Source: Methanofollis formosanus (GTDB lineage: Archaea > Halobacteriota > Methanomicrobia > Methanomicrobiales > Methanofollaceae). Taken from it: DNA of 64,000 nucleotides. A program made the position numbers and the translations under genes. The notes beneath the pieces were generated by a model. That model saw only the letters and a list, made by a program, of their open reading frames with translations, did no database searches and had not been told where the DNA came from. The stretch lies in NCBI RefSeq assembly GCF_019633745.1, contig NZ_CP037968.1, positions 1,060,789 to 1,124,788 of the forward strand. Reading direction: 5' to 3'. Position 1 is the first letter of the stretch; every line of letters begins with the position of its first letter. Shown piece after piece: positions 9,145-17,424 of this stretch.

Positions 9145-9300
9145 GATGAATGATGATCGGCCCGCTCCCGTCTCACTCCTATCCTCGGGGTCAGGAATAC
9201 AGGACGGCGTGATGATCAGAACATGGCGCCGCCCCTCATCACCGGATCTGTTCTGCTATCTCGCGAGAAGATCGGTCTGGGGCGGCATGGAGTGGTTTTC
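9145..9300 (+). repeat. Last unit of array A, displaced by the insertion
   Basis: The unit resumes with GATCGGCCCGCTCCCGTC at 9154, followed by CTATCCTCGGGGTCAGGA and TCGCGAGAAGATCGG. It then decays: the stem reads GCGCCGCCCC/GGGGCGGC instead of the GTCCCC form. It runs up to the 3' end of the converging draG-like gene. Confidence 0.8.
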
Positions 9301-9336
9301 CTGCCCGCTGCCAGATCTACGGAGCGTATCACCCCC

Positions 9337-10209
9337 TCATCCTCTGGCCGCAGCGCAGAGCCTCCTCGAGAGGGCGAGGAGTTCGCCGGTGTGACGGAGC
9401 CCAACGAGCCACCGGTGCGGGATGAACGGGAAACCATAGCAGGCCCCGGCAAGCGCCCCGGCGATCGCCCCCACGGTGTCGGCGTCGCCCCCCAGGTTCA
9501 CCGCCCGCACCACCGTCTTTTCAAACCCGTCCGAGCCCATGAAGACGGCCACGGCGGCGTGGGTGGCGAGGACGGCATCGAGCGACGGTTCGAGCGGCCA
9601 CCGGTGGAACTCACCCAGGCGTTCGGCGACCTCGGGGTCCCGGCACCGGTCGAGGGCGTGGGTGAAGGCCCGCACCTTCGGGACGCCCCGGCACATCTCA
9701 GAGACCATCTGGTTCACGAAGGCCGAACACTCGCCGGCGACCGGGTCATAGTGGGTGAGCGCAGAGCACGCAAGGCTCACCTCACGCACCGCGCGCGGCG
9801 GATAATAGACGCCGAGGGGCGGGGCACGCATCACACTGCCGTTTGTCCTGCTCCCTCTGTTCCGGAGGTGTGCGACGGCCGCAGCCTCTTCGGGAGCGCA
9901 CCCCTCCCCGACCAGGGTGAAGACCGTCCCGGAGGTGGGCCCGTAAAATTCGGGAGCCTCCTCGAAGGCCCTGATCAGCCTCTCCATGAAGTCCTCGGGC
10001 GAGAATCCGCGGCACGATATGAGCGATTCGGCAAGTCCGATGGCCTGGAGCGTGTCGTCGGTGAACTCGCCACTCCGAATATCGTGAATCCCGCCGCCAA
10101 GCATCCTGGTAACACGGTTTTCCGGCGGAGGCAGCCCTTCGAGGGGCGCACCCAACGCGTCGCCTACAGCAAGTCCTACGAGGCACCCGGCCGCTCTCGT
10201 GAAGTCCAA
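9337..10209 (-). CDS. ADP-ribosylglycohydrolase family protein (DraG-like)
   Basis: The 290-aa protein removes or hydrolyses ADP-ribose linkages in its family; the actual substrate here is unknown. The binuclear metal-site motifs are present: GEFTDDTLQAIGLAESL near residue 50 and GGDADTVGAIAGALAGACYG near residue 240. The N-terminal AAGCLVGLAVGDALGAPLEG and SVMRAPPLGVY also match. I chose TTG 10209, giving MDFTRAAGC, because a GGTGATC Shine-Dalgarno (10215-10221 on the minus strand) sits 5 nt before it; the frame extends 15 bp further to another TTG. It is monocistronic and divergent from the UPF0058 gene. I see no ADP-ribosyltransferase partner nearby. Confidence 0.9.
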   Translation of the reverse strand: MDFTRAAGCLVGLAVGDALGAPLEGLPPPENRVTRMLGGGIHDIRSGEFTDDTLQAIGLAESLISCRGFSPEDFMERLIRAFEEAPEFYGPTSGTVFTLVGEGCAPEEAAAVAHLRNRGSRTNGSVMRAPPLGVYYPPRAVREVSLACSALTHYDPVAGECSAFVNQMVSEMCRGVPKVRAFTHALDRCRDPEVAERLGEFHRWPLEPSLDAVLATHAAVAVFMGSDGFEKTVVRAVNLGGDADTVGAIAGALAGACYGFPFIPHRWLVGLRHTGELLALSRRLCAAARG

Positions 10210-10214
10210 TATAA

Positions 10215-10272
10215 AGATCACCAATAAACTATATCAATCGGAGAAAAAATGTAATTTTTGAAGTTAGGTGAT
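10215..10272. promoter_or_regulatory. Divergent start region with paired GGTGATC ribosome sites
   Basis: GGTGATC occurs once on each strand (10215-10221 minus, 10266-10272 plus). Each is the exact complement of the usual archaeal 16S rRNA tail and lies 3-5 nt before a non-ATG start (TTG at 10209, GTG at 10276). AT-rich sequence between them (AAACTATATCAAT) can supply both promoters. These sites decide both start codons. Confidence 0.65.
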
Positions 10273-10275
10273 CGT

Positions 10276-10551
10276 GTGCAGAAAGAAGAGTTGCTCCACT
10301 TACACATGCTCTTGATGCATATCAAGAAGTACTATGAAACTACTACCGGAGAGGAGGTCTACACCCCCGACTACGATGTCCTCGGCGTCTCCCCCGCCCA
10401 CATCCACAAGAACAATATCTCCCACAAGAAGGCGATCCTCGCCCTCGGCGAGGACCTGGTCCACCAGCTGCGTAGCGCCACTCCCCACGCCCAGCAGGTG
10501 GAAGGGATCCACAAGGCAACCCATAATGAAGGCGTAGCACAAGAACATTAA
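10276..10551 (+). CDS. UPF0058 family protein
   Basis: This small 91-aa archaeal protein matches UPF0058 through QKEELLHLHMLLMHIKKYYE at its start, and SPAHIHKNNISHKKAILALGEDL in the middle. It is rich in histidine and predicted helical, with no known reaction. The GTG at 10276 is chosen for its GGTGATC ribosome site; a TTG at 10258 is in frame but lacks one. Elp3 follows after 6 bp, so it heads the elp3-priS-gins operon. Confidence 0.85.
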   Translation: MQKEELLHLHMLLMHIKKYYETTTGEEVYTPDYDVLGVSPAHIHKNNISHKKAILALGEDLVHQLRSATPHAQQVEGIHKATHNEGVAQEH

Positions 10552-10557
10552 GACGGT

Positions 10558-12129
10558 ATGGATGACGTCGACCTCTGCCGGGAGATTATCTCCCGCATCT
10601 CTTCTCAGCCCTGCGGACCCTCCGATCTCCAGCGGGTCAAGATCGCGGTCTGCCGAAAATACGGCGTGAGTTCCATCCCCAAGAACTCCGCCATCCTCGC
10701 TGCAGCCACCCCCGACGAAGAGGAGGTGCTGCGCGAGGTCCTTCTGGTCAAACCGACCCGGACGATCTCGGGCGTCGCCCCGATCGCGGCGATGACCTCT
10801 CCGTCCCCCTGCCCGCACGGCAAGTGTCTCCCCTGCCCGGGTGGCCCCGACCATCCTTTCGGTTCGCCACAGAGTTACACTGGCCAGGAACCGGCGGCCC
10901 TCCGCGGCACCCAGCACGAGTTCGACCCCTATGCCCAGGTGCAGGCCAGACTCTCGCAGCTCGAGGCCCTGGGCCACCATGTGGACAAGGCCGAACTGAT
11001 CGTGATGGGCGGGACGATGACCGCCCGGCCACGGGAGTATCAGGAGTGGTTCGTCCACTCGTGCGTCCACGCGATGAACGAGTACCGCTCAGACGAACAC
11101 CGTCCCTTCGACCCGGCGACGGTCCTGGAGGAGAACGAGTCGGCGCCGGTGCGGTGCATCGCCACGACCTTCGAGACCCGCCCGGACTGGTGCCGGCGCG
11201 AGCACGTCGAGGGGATGCTCGACCTCGGGGTGACCAAGGTCGAACTCGGGGTCCAGCACACCGACGACGCCGTCCTCGCCCTCAACCGGCGCGGGTGCAC
11301 AGTGGCCGACGCGGTCGAGGCGAACCGATTGCTGCGGGACGCCGGGATCAAGGTCGGGTTTCACATGATGCCAAACCTCCCGGGAAGCGATCTTGAAATG
11401 GACCGTGAGATGTTTCGGACGCTCTTTGCAGACGAACGGTTCAGGCCCGACTTTCTCAAGATCTATCCCACCCTGGTGACCCCGGGCTCGGAGATCGAGG
11501 CCCTCTGGGAAGAGGGAGAGTACGCACCGTACCCGGAAGACGACCTGGTAAACCTGGTCGCCTACGCAAAGTCGCTCCTGCCCGAATATGTCCGTCTCCA
11601 GCGGGTGCAGCGCGACATCCCGGCGCGGCTGATCGTCGCGGGTTCGCGCCACTCCAACTTCAGGCAACTCGCCCAGCAAAGGTTGCACGAGCAGGGCGGG
11701 GCATGCCGGTGCATCAGGTGCCGCGAGGCCGGACGGCGCCGGTCCGCCGGCACCCCGGCGATGCGCGACCTGAAGTACGCGTGCTGCGGTGGGACCGAAC
11801 ATTTCATCCAGTCCGAGGCTGGCGACGCCCTCATCGGGTTTGCGCGCCTCCGGTATCCAGGGGAGACGATCAGGCCCGAACTCGACGGGGCGGCCCTCCT
11901 GCGCGAACTCCATGTCTACGGGATGATGGTCCCCATCGGGACAGATGGGGGCAAAGGAGAGTTCCAACACCGCAGTTTCGGCAGGGAATTGCTGACCAGG
12001 GCCGAGGAGACCGCACGCGCCGACGGCTTCGGGCGGATCGCCGTCAACAGCGGTGTCGGCGTCAGGCCCTATTACCGGGGTCAGGGCTATGAACGCGAAG
12101 GGCCATACATGGTAAAGAGACTGCAATGA
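10558..12129 (+). CDS. elp3: Archaeal Elp3, tRNA wobble-uridine modifying enzyme
   Basis: Elp3 is a radical SAM enzyme joined to a GNAT acetyltransferase domain. It starts cm5-type modification at uridine 34 of tRNA using acetyl-CoA. The iron-sulfur cluster cysteines lie in CPHGKCLPCPGG (from residue 84, spacing C-x4-C-x2-C). ELGVQHTDDAVLALNRRG and HMMPNLPGSD follow. The zinc/linker region CRCIRCREAG precedes the acetyltransferase with ELHVYGMMVPIG and QHRSFGRELLTRAEE. Length (523 aa) is normal for archaea, where one polypeptide does the work of the eukaryotic complex. Its stop overlaps the priS start (ATGA). Confidence 0.95.
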   Translation: MDDVDLCREIISRISSQPCGPSDLQRVKIAVCRKYGVSSIPKNSAILAAATPDEEEVLREVLLVKPTRTISGVAPIAAMTSPSPCPHGKCLPCPGGPDHPFGSPQSYTGQEPAALRGTQHEFDPYAQVQARLSQLEALGHHVDKAELIVMGGTMTARPREYQEWFVHSCVHAMNEYRSDEHRPFDPATVLEENESAPVRCIATTFETRPDWCRREHVEGMLDLGVTKVELGVQHTDDAVLALNRRGCTVADAVEANRLLRDAGIKVGFHMMPNLPGSDLEMDREMFRTLFADERFRPDFLKIYPTLVTPGSEIEALWEEGEYAPYPEDDLVNLVAYAKSLLPEYVRLQRVQRDIPARLIVAGSRHSNFRQLAQQRLHEQGGACRCIRCREAGRRRSAGTPAMRDLKYACCGGTEHFIQSEAGDALIGFARLRYPGETIRPELDGAALLRELHVYGMMVPIGTDGGKGEFQHRSFGRELLTRAEETARADGFGRIAVNSGVGVRPYYRGQGYEREGPYMVKRLQ

Positions 12130-13259
12130 AACCCGCAACCCTTGAATTCCTCAGCCAGCGCTTCAATTCGTATTATCGCGAGAATTATCTCGCCATGCCC
12201 CCGGGGCTCAAGCAGCGGGAGTGGGGTTTTGTCTTCTTCGGCCAGGAGCAGGGGATACGGATGCGCCGTCACCTGGGGTTCGGGTCGCGCGAGGAGTGCA
12301 CCGACTACATCAGGTCGATGGCGCCGGCGCACGCCTATTATTCGACGGCCTATTACACCGACCCGGGCGCGGGGACGATGGGCGAGAAGGGGTGGGCGGG
12401 TGCCGACCTCATCTTCGACATCGACGCCGATCACCTGGTGAAGGGGGTGCCCTACGATGCGATGCTCGCGCGGGTCAAGGAGGAGGCCGAAAAACTCCTG
12501 GGCATGCTCACCGACGAACTCGGTTTCTCCAGAAAATCGCTCACCCTCGTCTTCTCGGGCGGGCGGGGCTATCACGTCCATGTCAGGGATCCGAGAGTCC
12601 ATAGCTGGGAGAGCCAGGAGCGCCGGGAAGTCGTCGACTATCTCTGCGCAACCGGCCTTGTCCCCACGTCCCTCTTTGGCGGAGAAGGAAGCGAGGGCTG
12701 GCAGGCAAGGTTCGCCTCGGCCCTCCGGGAGTATGCCGACCAGCTCCTTGCAGGCGGCGAGGAGGCCGCCCGCAAGCACCTGCTCGGGATGGAAGGAGTG
12801 GGGGAGACCTATGCCGGGAGGTTCATCGCCTCGCTCCAGTCCGCGGAGTTCGCCGCGGGCAGGATCCCAAAGAACCTCCTCTCCTCACCGGTGCTGCGCA
12901 CCCTCCTCTCTGAGGACGGTGGAGAACTTCTCCCCCTCGTCAAGGACCGGGCCGCCCTCGTCGACGAACCGGTGACGACCGACATCAAACGGTTGATCAG
13001 GATGCCCACCTCACTCCACGGCGGGAGCGGTCTGCGGGTTGTCGAAGTGCCGATCAAGGAACTCCCCGACTTCGACCCGCTCGTCGACGCCGTCGTCTTC
13101 TCAGAGCGGGAGGTGAAGGTGAACGCCGCCTTCGGCCTCTCCATGCCGGTCCTGGGCAATACCTACACCCTGAAGAAGGGGACCAACCTCGTCCCCGAGG
13201 CCCTGGCCGTCTTTCTCTGCTGTCGCGGGATCGCCGAGATCGGGGGTGGACGACGATGA
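12126..13259 (+). CDS. priS: DNA primase small (catalytic) subunit PriS
   Basis: This subunit makes primers for chromosomal replication together with PriL, which is not in the window. The metal-binding acidic motif is visible as LIFDIDADH near residues 95-103. The nucleotide-contact motif FSGGRGYHVHV lies near residue 142, and LIRMPTSLHGGSGLRV near residue 290. At 377 aa the length is usual for euryarchaeota. It overlaps elp3 by 4 bp upstream and the GINS gene by 4 bp downstream. PriS and GINS are neighbours in many archaea, so coupled expression of replication proteins is likely. Confidence 0.96.
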   Translation: MKPATLEFLSQRFNSYYRENYLAMPPGLKQREWGFVFFGQEQGIRMRRHLGFGSREECTDYIRSMAPAHAYYSTAYYTDPGAGTMGEKGWAGADLIFDIDADHLVKGVPYDAMLARVKEEAEKLLGMLTDELGFSRKSLTLVFSGGRGYHVHVRDPRVHSWESQERREVVDYLCATGLVPTSLFGGEGSEGWQARFASALREYADQLLAGGEEAARKHLLGMEGVGETYAGRFIASLQSAEFAAGRIPKNLLSSPVLRTLLSEDGGELLPLVKDRAALVDEPVTTDIKRLIRMPTSLHGGSGLRVVEVPIKELPDFDPLVDAVVFSEREVKVNAAFGLSMPVLGNTYTLKKGTNLVPEALAVFLCCRGIAEIGGGRR

Positions 13260-13894
13260 TGGACCTCGACGACCTCAGGATCATCGTCTGGAACGAGCGG
13301 GAGAGCGGAAAACTCTCCGAGATCCCGGGCGACCTCTTCAGGACGGCGAAACTCTCGCTGGACGAACTCTACGACGAGATCAACCGGATCCATGACCCCT
13401 TCTCCGAGGAGAGCGCCGTCCTGCAGGACCGGTTCCAGGCGATCAAGGAGACGCTCAACGCCATCATCAAGATCAGGCTCAAAAAGATCCTGAGACTTGC
13501 CGAGGCCCAGAACGAAGCCGAGTACTCGGACAAGGAGGAACTGAAACTGATGCTCCCGGCAGAACGAGCGATGTTCGATGCGGTCTGCCGCGAGATCGCC
13601 GCGTGCCGCGAGGGCCTTCTCGAGGGGACGGAGAGGGAGTTCACTCCCCCTGCGCCGGTCGAGGACGAACCGGTCTTCTTTGCCGGTGAGGGAGAACGAT
13701 CGGCACCGGTGGCCGCAGCCGCGGCCGACGCCGACACCGCGCTGGTGCTGATCAGAGCGGAGGTCCCCGAGTTCATGGGACTCGACGGCCGCACCTACGC
13801 CCTCGAGACCGAGGACATCGTCACCCTCCCGAAGGAGAATGCGGACGTCCTCTGCGGGCGCAACATAGCCTTAAATATAAGGCTTATCAAATAA
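13256..13894 (+). CDS. GINS complex subunit (Gins51/Gins15 type)
   Basis: The 212-aa product resembles the archaeal GINS protein that joins MCM in the replicative helicase. The N-terminal helical part has LDELYDEINRI, FQAIKETLNAIIKIRLKKILRLAE and LPAERAMFDAVCREI. An acidic, alanine-rich linker leads to a small C-terminal beta domain (VPEFMGLDGRTYALETEDIVTLPKEN), the arrangement expected for Gins51 (A domain then B domain). It starts 4 bp inside priS. The pcna gene often found in this neighbourhood is not here; rpl44e follows after 155 bp with its own likely promoter. Confidence 0.9.
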   Translation: MMDLDDLRIIVWNERESGKLSEIPGDLFRTAKLSLDELYDEINRIHDPFSEESAVLQDRFQAIKETLNAIIKIRLKKILRLAEAQNEAEYSDKEELKLMLPAERAMFDAVCREIAACREGLLEGTEREFTPPAPVEDEPVFFAGEGERSAPVAAAAADADTALVLIRAEVPEFMGLDGRTYALETEDIVTLPKENADVLCGRNIALNIRLIK

Positions 13895-14049
13895 TACAGG
13901 TATTCGAGAGAATAGTGCCGGGCAATCAGGGCGGGAAAATGACGGGATATCCTTCCATGGATCCCCGATCCCCCAGATAATACGGTCGGACCCGGCACTG
14001 CCGCAAAGCCCGGAACGGGCTGCAACGACCATCGTGAGGGGCTTATTTC

Positions 14050-14328
14050 ATGAAGATGCCAGCAAAATTTAGGGCTTACTGTCCGCACTGCAGATCGCAT
14101 GAGGTACACGAGGTTGAGAAGGTGAAGAAGGGCCGCACCAGCGGTCTGCACTGGATCGACCGGCAGAAAGCCCGGAGAGGCAAAGTGGGCAACATGGGCA
14201 AGTTCTCAAAGGTGCCGGGCGGCGACAAGCCGACCAAGAAGGTCAACGTCAGGTACCGTTGCACCAAGTGCGGGAAGGCACACCTCCGTGCGGGCTGGAG
14301 AGCAGGCAAGTTCGAGATTGTGGAGTGA
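14050..14328 (+). CDS. rpl44e: Ribosomal protein L44e
   Basis: This 92-aa component of the large ribosomal subunit sits near the E site. Zinc ligands appear as [18 protein letters not shown] and [10 protein letters not shown]. The typical [27 protein letters not shown] tract lies between them. ATG at 14050 gives MKMPAKF, matching the family start. It begins a translation cluster (L44e, S27e, aIF2-alpha, Nop10, PAC2) with gaps of a few bases or overlaps. Confidence 0.97.
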   Translation: MKMPAKFRAYCPHCRSHEVHEVEKVKKGRTSGLHWIDRQKARRGKVGNMGKFSKVPGGDKPTKKVNVRYRCTKCGKAHLRAGWRAGKFEIVE

Positions 14329-14333
14329 AAAGA

Positions 14334-14522
14334 ATGGTACGTCAGCACAGAGAGAACAGAAGCAAGTTCTACAGGGTCAAGTGCCCTGACTGCGAGAACG
14401 AACAGGTGATCTTCGAGAAGGCCGCCACCGTCGTCGACTGTGCGGTCTGCGGGCATGTGCTCGCCGAACCCACCGGTGGCAAGGCAACGATCAAAGCTGA
14501 GATCACAGCAGAACTCCAGTGA
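14334..14522 (+). CDS. rps27e: Ribosomal protein S27e
   Basis: This 62-aa zinc-ribbon protein belongs to the small subunit. Both knuckles are visible, CPDCENEQ and CAVCGHVL, and the protein ends in a [13 protein letters not shown] tail. The true start is ATG 14334, five bases after the L44e stop; the same frame is open further upstream through L44e but that part is not coding. It is followed after 9 bp by the aIF2-alpha gene. Confidence 0.95.
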   Translation: MVRQHRENRSKFYRVKCPDCENEQVIFEKAATVVDCAVCGHVLAEPTGGKATIKAEITAELQ

Positions 14523-14531
14523 GATTGACCG

Positions 14532-15317
14532 ATGCACGATAAAGACGAATGGCCGGAAGAGAGCGAACTCGTTGTATGTACTGTTGAAGACGTCAAGGAC
14601 TTCGTGGCCTTTGTGCGTCTCGACGAATACGCGAGCAAGAAAGGGCTCATCCACATATCCGAGATCGCAACCGGCTGGGTCAAGTACATCAGAGACTTCG
14701 TCAGAGAGGGGCAGAAGGTCGTCTGCAAGGTCCTCAGTGTCGACCCCAAGCGCGGCCACATCGATCTCTCCCTCAAGGATGTCAACGACCACCAGCGGCG
14801 CGAGAAGATCCAGGAATGGAAGAACGAGCAGAAGGCCGAGAAGTGGATCGGTTTTGTCGCAAAAGACACGGGCGCCGATCCTCAGATGATCAGAGATGCC
14901 TTCTACTCCAACTTCGGGCTGCTCTATTCGGCATTCGAGGAGATCGTGACAAAAGGCGACGCCGCGCTGAAGAAGCTTGACTTTGAGAAAGGAGTCAACG
15001 AGGCGCTCAAGGCAGTCGCGCAAGAGAACGTAAAGATCCCGAAGGTGACGATCACCGGCACCCTCGTCCTGACCTCGACAAAGCCGGACGGCGTGAACAT
15101 CATTCGCAGGGCCCTCCGGAGTGCACAGCCGAAGGTCGAGGAAGATGTCGAGATCGAACTCGTCTACCTCGGGGCGCCAAACTACCGGATCAAGGTCACC
15201 GCTCCCGACTACAAGAGAGCCGAGAAAGCCATTGAAAAGGCGTCATCTGCGGCAATCGGAGTCATGGAACGGGCCGGCGACGCCGGAAAGTTTGTACGAA
15301 AGGCAAAGAGCGCATGA
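14532..15317 (+). CDS. eif2a: Translation initiation factor aIF2, alpha subunit
   Basis: This subunit of the heterotrimer brings initiator tRNA to the small ribosomal subunit. An N-terminal S1 domain (CTVEDVKDFVAFVRLDEY, then KGLIHISEIATGWVKYIRDFV, residues ~15-85) is followed by a helical domain. The C-terminal domain VTITGTLVLTSTKPDGVNII, then VELVYLGAPNYRIKVTAPDYK contacts the gamma subunit. Length (261 aa) is normal. Beta and gamma subunits are not in the window. The stop overlaps the Nop10 start by 4 bp. Confidence 0.96.
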   Translation: MHDKDEWPEESELVVCTVEDVKDFVAFVRLDEYASKKGLIHISEIATGWVKYIRDFVREGQKVVCKVLSVDPKRGHIDLSLKDVNDHQRREKIQEWKNEQKAEKWIGFVAKDTGADPQMIRDAFYSNFGLLYSAFEEIVTKGDAALKKLDFEKGVNEALKAVAQENVKIPKVTITGTLVLTSTKPDGVNIIRRALRSAQPKVEEDVEIELVYLGAPNYRIKVTAPDYKRAEKAIEKASSAAIGVMERAGDAGKFVRKAKSA

Positions 15318-15475
15318 GCGGGCGGATCCGATACTGCGAGCGGGACCGCCGCTACACCCTGTTTTTCCGCTGTCCGGTCTGTGGGGGGCCGACAAGGACG
15401 GCACATCCGGCCAGGTACTCGCCCCAGGACCGATACGGCGCCTACAGGAGGCAGGCGAAGCGATGGACGACATAG
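15314..15475 (+). CDS. nop10: Ribosome biogenesis protein Nop10
   Basis: The 53-aa protein belongs to the H/ACA ribonucleoprotein that guides pseudouridylation and processes rRNA. MSGRIRYCERDRRYTLFFRC starts it, followed by PVCGGPT and HPARYSPQDRYGAYRRQAKR, the signature tail that binds Cbf5. Archaeal Nop10 has a zinc knuckle; here the cysteines are at YC, FRC and PVC. It starts 4 bp inside aIF2-alpha and ends 13 bp inside the PAC2 gene. Order aIF2-alpha-Nop10-PAC2 is conserved in archaea. Confidence 0.95.
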   Translation: MSGRIRYCERDRRYTLFFRCPVCGGPTRTAHPARYSPQDRYGAYRRQAKRWTT

Positions 15476-16206
15476 ATATCGCATATCTCACCGAAGACAA
15501 GGTCCAGGCAGACATCCTCATCGAGGGACTGCCCGGGATCGGTCAGGTCGGCAAACTCGTCGTCGAGCACATGATCCAGGAACTCGGCGCGGAGAAGGTC
15601 GTGGATATCATCTCCATCTATCTCCCGCCGCAGGTGCTCATCGACCCGGGCGGCGTCGTCCGCCTGCCGGCCAACGAGATCTTTCTCTGGAAGGGTGACG
15701 AGATCGCGATCGCATTTCTCATCGGCGACTTCCAGAGCACCTCCAACGAGGGACACTATCTCCTCGCCGACGCCTATCTCGATATCGCCGAAGAACTCGG
15801 CGTGAAGCGAGTCTACACCCTGGGCGGCTTCGGGGTCGGGCACCTCGTCGAGGAACCGAGAGTGCTCGGCGCGGTGACCGACGAGAAACTCATCGAAGAG
15901 GTGACCGGGGCCGGCGGCGCGATGACCGGCGACGAACCCGGCGGGATCGTCGGGGCCGCGGGGCTCCTCCTCGGCCTTGCCGCCGAGCGCGGGATGGACG
16001 GGATCTGCCTGATGGGCGAGACGCCCGGGTATCTCGTCGACCCAAAGAGTGCCGGCAGGGTGCTCGCCGTCCTCACCAGACTCCTCGGGATCGAGATCGA
16101 TCCCACGCGGCTCTCCGAGCACGCCGCGGAGATGGAGAAGATCCTCGCCCGGTACGAGGAGATGGAGCGGGGCAAAGAGGAAGAGTCCCTCAACTACATC
16201 GGGTGA
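15463..16206 (+). CDS. PAC2 family (proteasome assembly chaperone-like) protein
   Basis: The 247-aa protein belongs to the PAC2 group, whose eukaryotic members help build the proteasome core; the archaeal function is unproven. Seen here are LIEGLPGIGQVGKLVVEHMIQELGA at the start, a YLPPQVLIDPGGVVRLPANE block, and YTLGGFGVGHLVEEPRVLG in the middle. The end is a helical, charged tail. ATG 15463 is chosen because the frame upstream merely runs through Nop10 in a different phase. Translation is likely coupled to nop10. Confidence 0.9.
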   Translation: MDDIDIAYLTEDKVQADILIEGLPGIGQVGKLVVEHMIQELGAEKVVDIISIYLPPQVLIDPGGVVRLPANEIFLWKGDEIAIAFLIGDFQSTSNEGHYLLADAYLDIAEELGVKRVYTLGGFGVGHLVEEPRVLGAVTDEKLIEEVTGAGGAMTGDEPGGIVGAAGLLLGLAAERGMDGICLMGETPGYLVDPKSAGRVLAVLTRLLGIEIDPTRLSEHAAEMEKILARYEEMERGKEEESLNYIG

Positions 16207-16212
16207 ACGAGC

Positions 16213-17331
16213 ATGGCCGTCTACGCCGACCTCCACATCCATTCTCCTTTTTCGATGGCCACCTCCCCCTCGATGACGCCGGCGGCCCTCTGCGATGCCG
16301 CGGCCCTCAAGGGGGTCGGAGTGCTGGGAAGCGGGGACGCCCTCCACCCAGAGTGGCGGGCGGCCTGGGAAAGATATGAGGACGGGACCGGGACGGTCGT
16401 CCTCCCGACCACCGAGGTGGAAGGGAAAGGACGCGTCCACCACCTCATCGTCATGGAGGACTTCTCCTGCTTCGAGGAACTCGCCGCCGTCTTCGCTCCT
16501 CATTCCCGCGACCTCCTGACCGGGGGGCGGCCGCATGTGCGCCTCGGCGGGGAGACGATCGCCGCGGCGGTCCACGACCTCGGCGGCCTGGTCGGTCCGG
16601 CCCACGCCTTCACCCCCTGGACCTCGCTCTATGCCTCCCACGACTCGGTCGCCTCTTGTTATGGCGAGGAACCGATCGATTTTCTTGAACTCGGTCTTTC
16701 GGCCGACACCTCGTACGGCGCCGGGATCCCAGAACTCGACGGCGTCCCCTTCCTCTCCAACTCGGACGCCCACTCGGCACACCCGGTCAAACTGGGCCGC
16801 GAGTTCAACCGCCTCGACCTCGGCACGGTCACGCCGAAGGCCGCCTTCGACGCGGTGAAACGCGGGAAGGTCACGCTCAACGCCGGGTTCTTCCCAGAGG
16901 AGGGGAAGTACAACCGCACCGCCTGCACCCGGTGCTACCGGCAATACACCCTCGAGGAGGCAGAGGCCCATGCCTGGACCTGCCCGATCGACGGCGGGAA
17001 GATCAAGAAGGGCGTGCAGAACCGCGCCCACGAACTCGGCGGCGGCGGCGACCGCTCGGGCCGCCCCCCATACTATCACATCATCCCGCTCGGCGAGATC
17101 ATCAGGGTGGTCCTCGGCGTCTCCTCCCCAACGACCAGAAAGGTGGAGGCACGGTATGCTCGCCTGACCGACGCCTTCGAGACCGAGATCGCCGTCCTCG
17201 CCGAGGTGCCCCCCGAAGAGATCGCCGAGGTCGACCTTGAGGTGGGGGACGCCATCGCCGCCTTCAGGGACGGACGGGTGAACCTGGTCCCGGGCGGCGG
17301 CGGGAAATACGGCACGTTTTCTTTTCTGTAG
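16213..17331 (+). CDS. Endonuclease Q family protein (EndoQ)
   Basis: EndoQ cuts DNA 5' of deaminated or abasic residues (uracil, hypoxanthine, AP site), starting an archaeal repair route. The PHP nuclease domain shows ADLHIHSPFSMATSPSMTP at the start and SNSDAHSAHPVKLGREFNRL near residue 180, which supply metal ligands. A zinc finger follows: CTRCYRQYT, then AWTCPIDGGKIKKGV. A C-terminal part has YYHIIPLGEIIRVVLG. Length, 372 aa, fits. It starts 6 bp after the PAC2 gene, at the end of the translation cluster. Downstream is an inverted repeat GGACCGAATCGGTCC (17349-17363), then array B. Confidence 0.9.
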   Translation: MAVYADLHIHSPFSMATSPSMTPAALCDAAALKGVGVLGSGDALHPEWRAAWERYEDGTGTVVLPTTEVEGKGRVHHLIVMEDFSCFEELAAVFAPHSRDLLTGGRPHVRLGGETIAAAVHDLGGLVGPAHAFTPWTSLYASHDSVASCYGEEPIDFLELGLSADTSYGAGIPELDGVPFLSNSDAHSAHPVKLGREFNRLDLGTVTPKAAFDAVKRGKVTLNAGFFPEEGKYNRTACTRCYRQYTLEEAEAHAWTCPIDGGKIKKGVQNRAHELGGGGDRSGRPPYYHIIPLGEIIRVVLGVSSPTTRKVEARYARLTDAFETEIAVLAEVPPEEIAEVDLEVGDAIAAFRDGRVNLVPGGGGKYGTFSFL

Positions 17332-17424
17332 GCGCGGGAGACGACCGGACCGAATCGGTCCGGCCCTCGCCCTTTGAAGAGCGGGTACGATTTTCGGGAT
17401 CCTGACAGGCAGGTACGGGCCTGC

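Noticed and set aside
7485-9300. CRISPR array
   Set aside because: Units are ~155 bp and similar along their whole length; there are no short identical repeats separated by unique spacers, and no cas genes occur.
15442-17079. 545-codon open frame opposite PAC2 and endoQ
   Set aside because: A shadow of GC-rich codon use. Both plus-strand genes are clear family members, and the antisense product has low-complexity, charged composition without domains.
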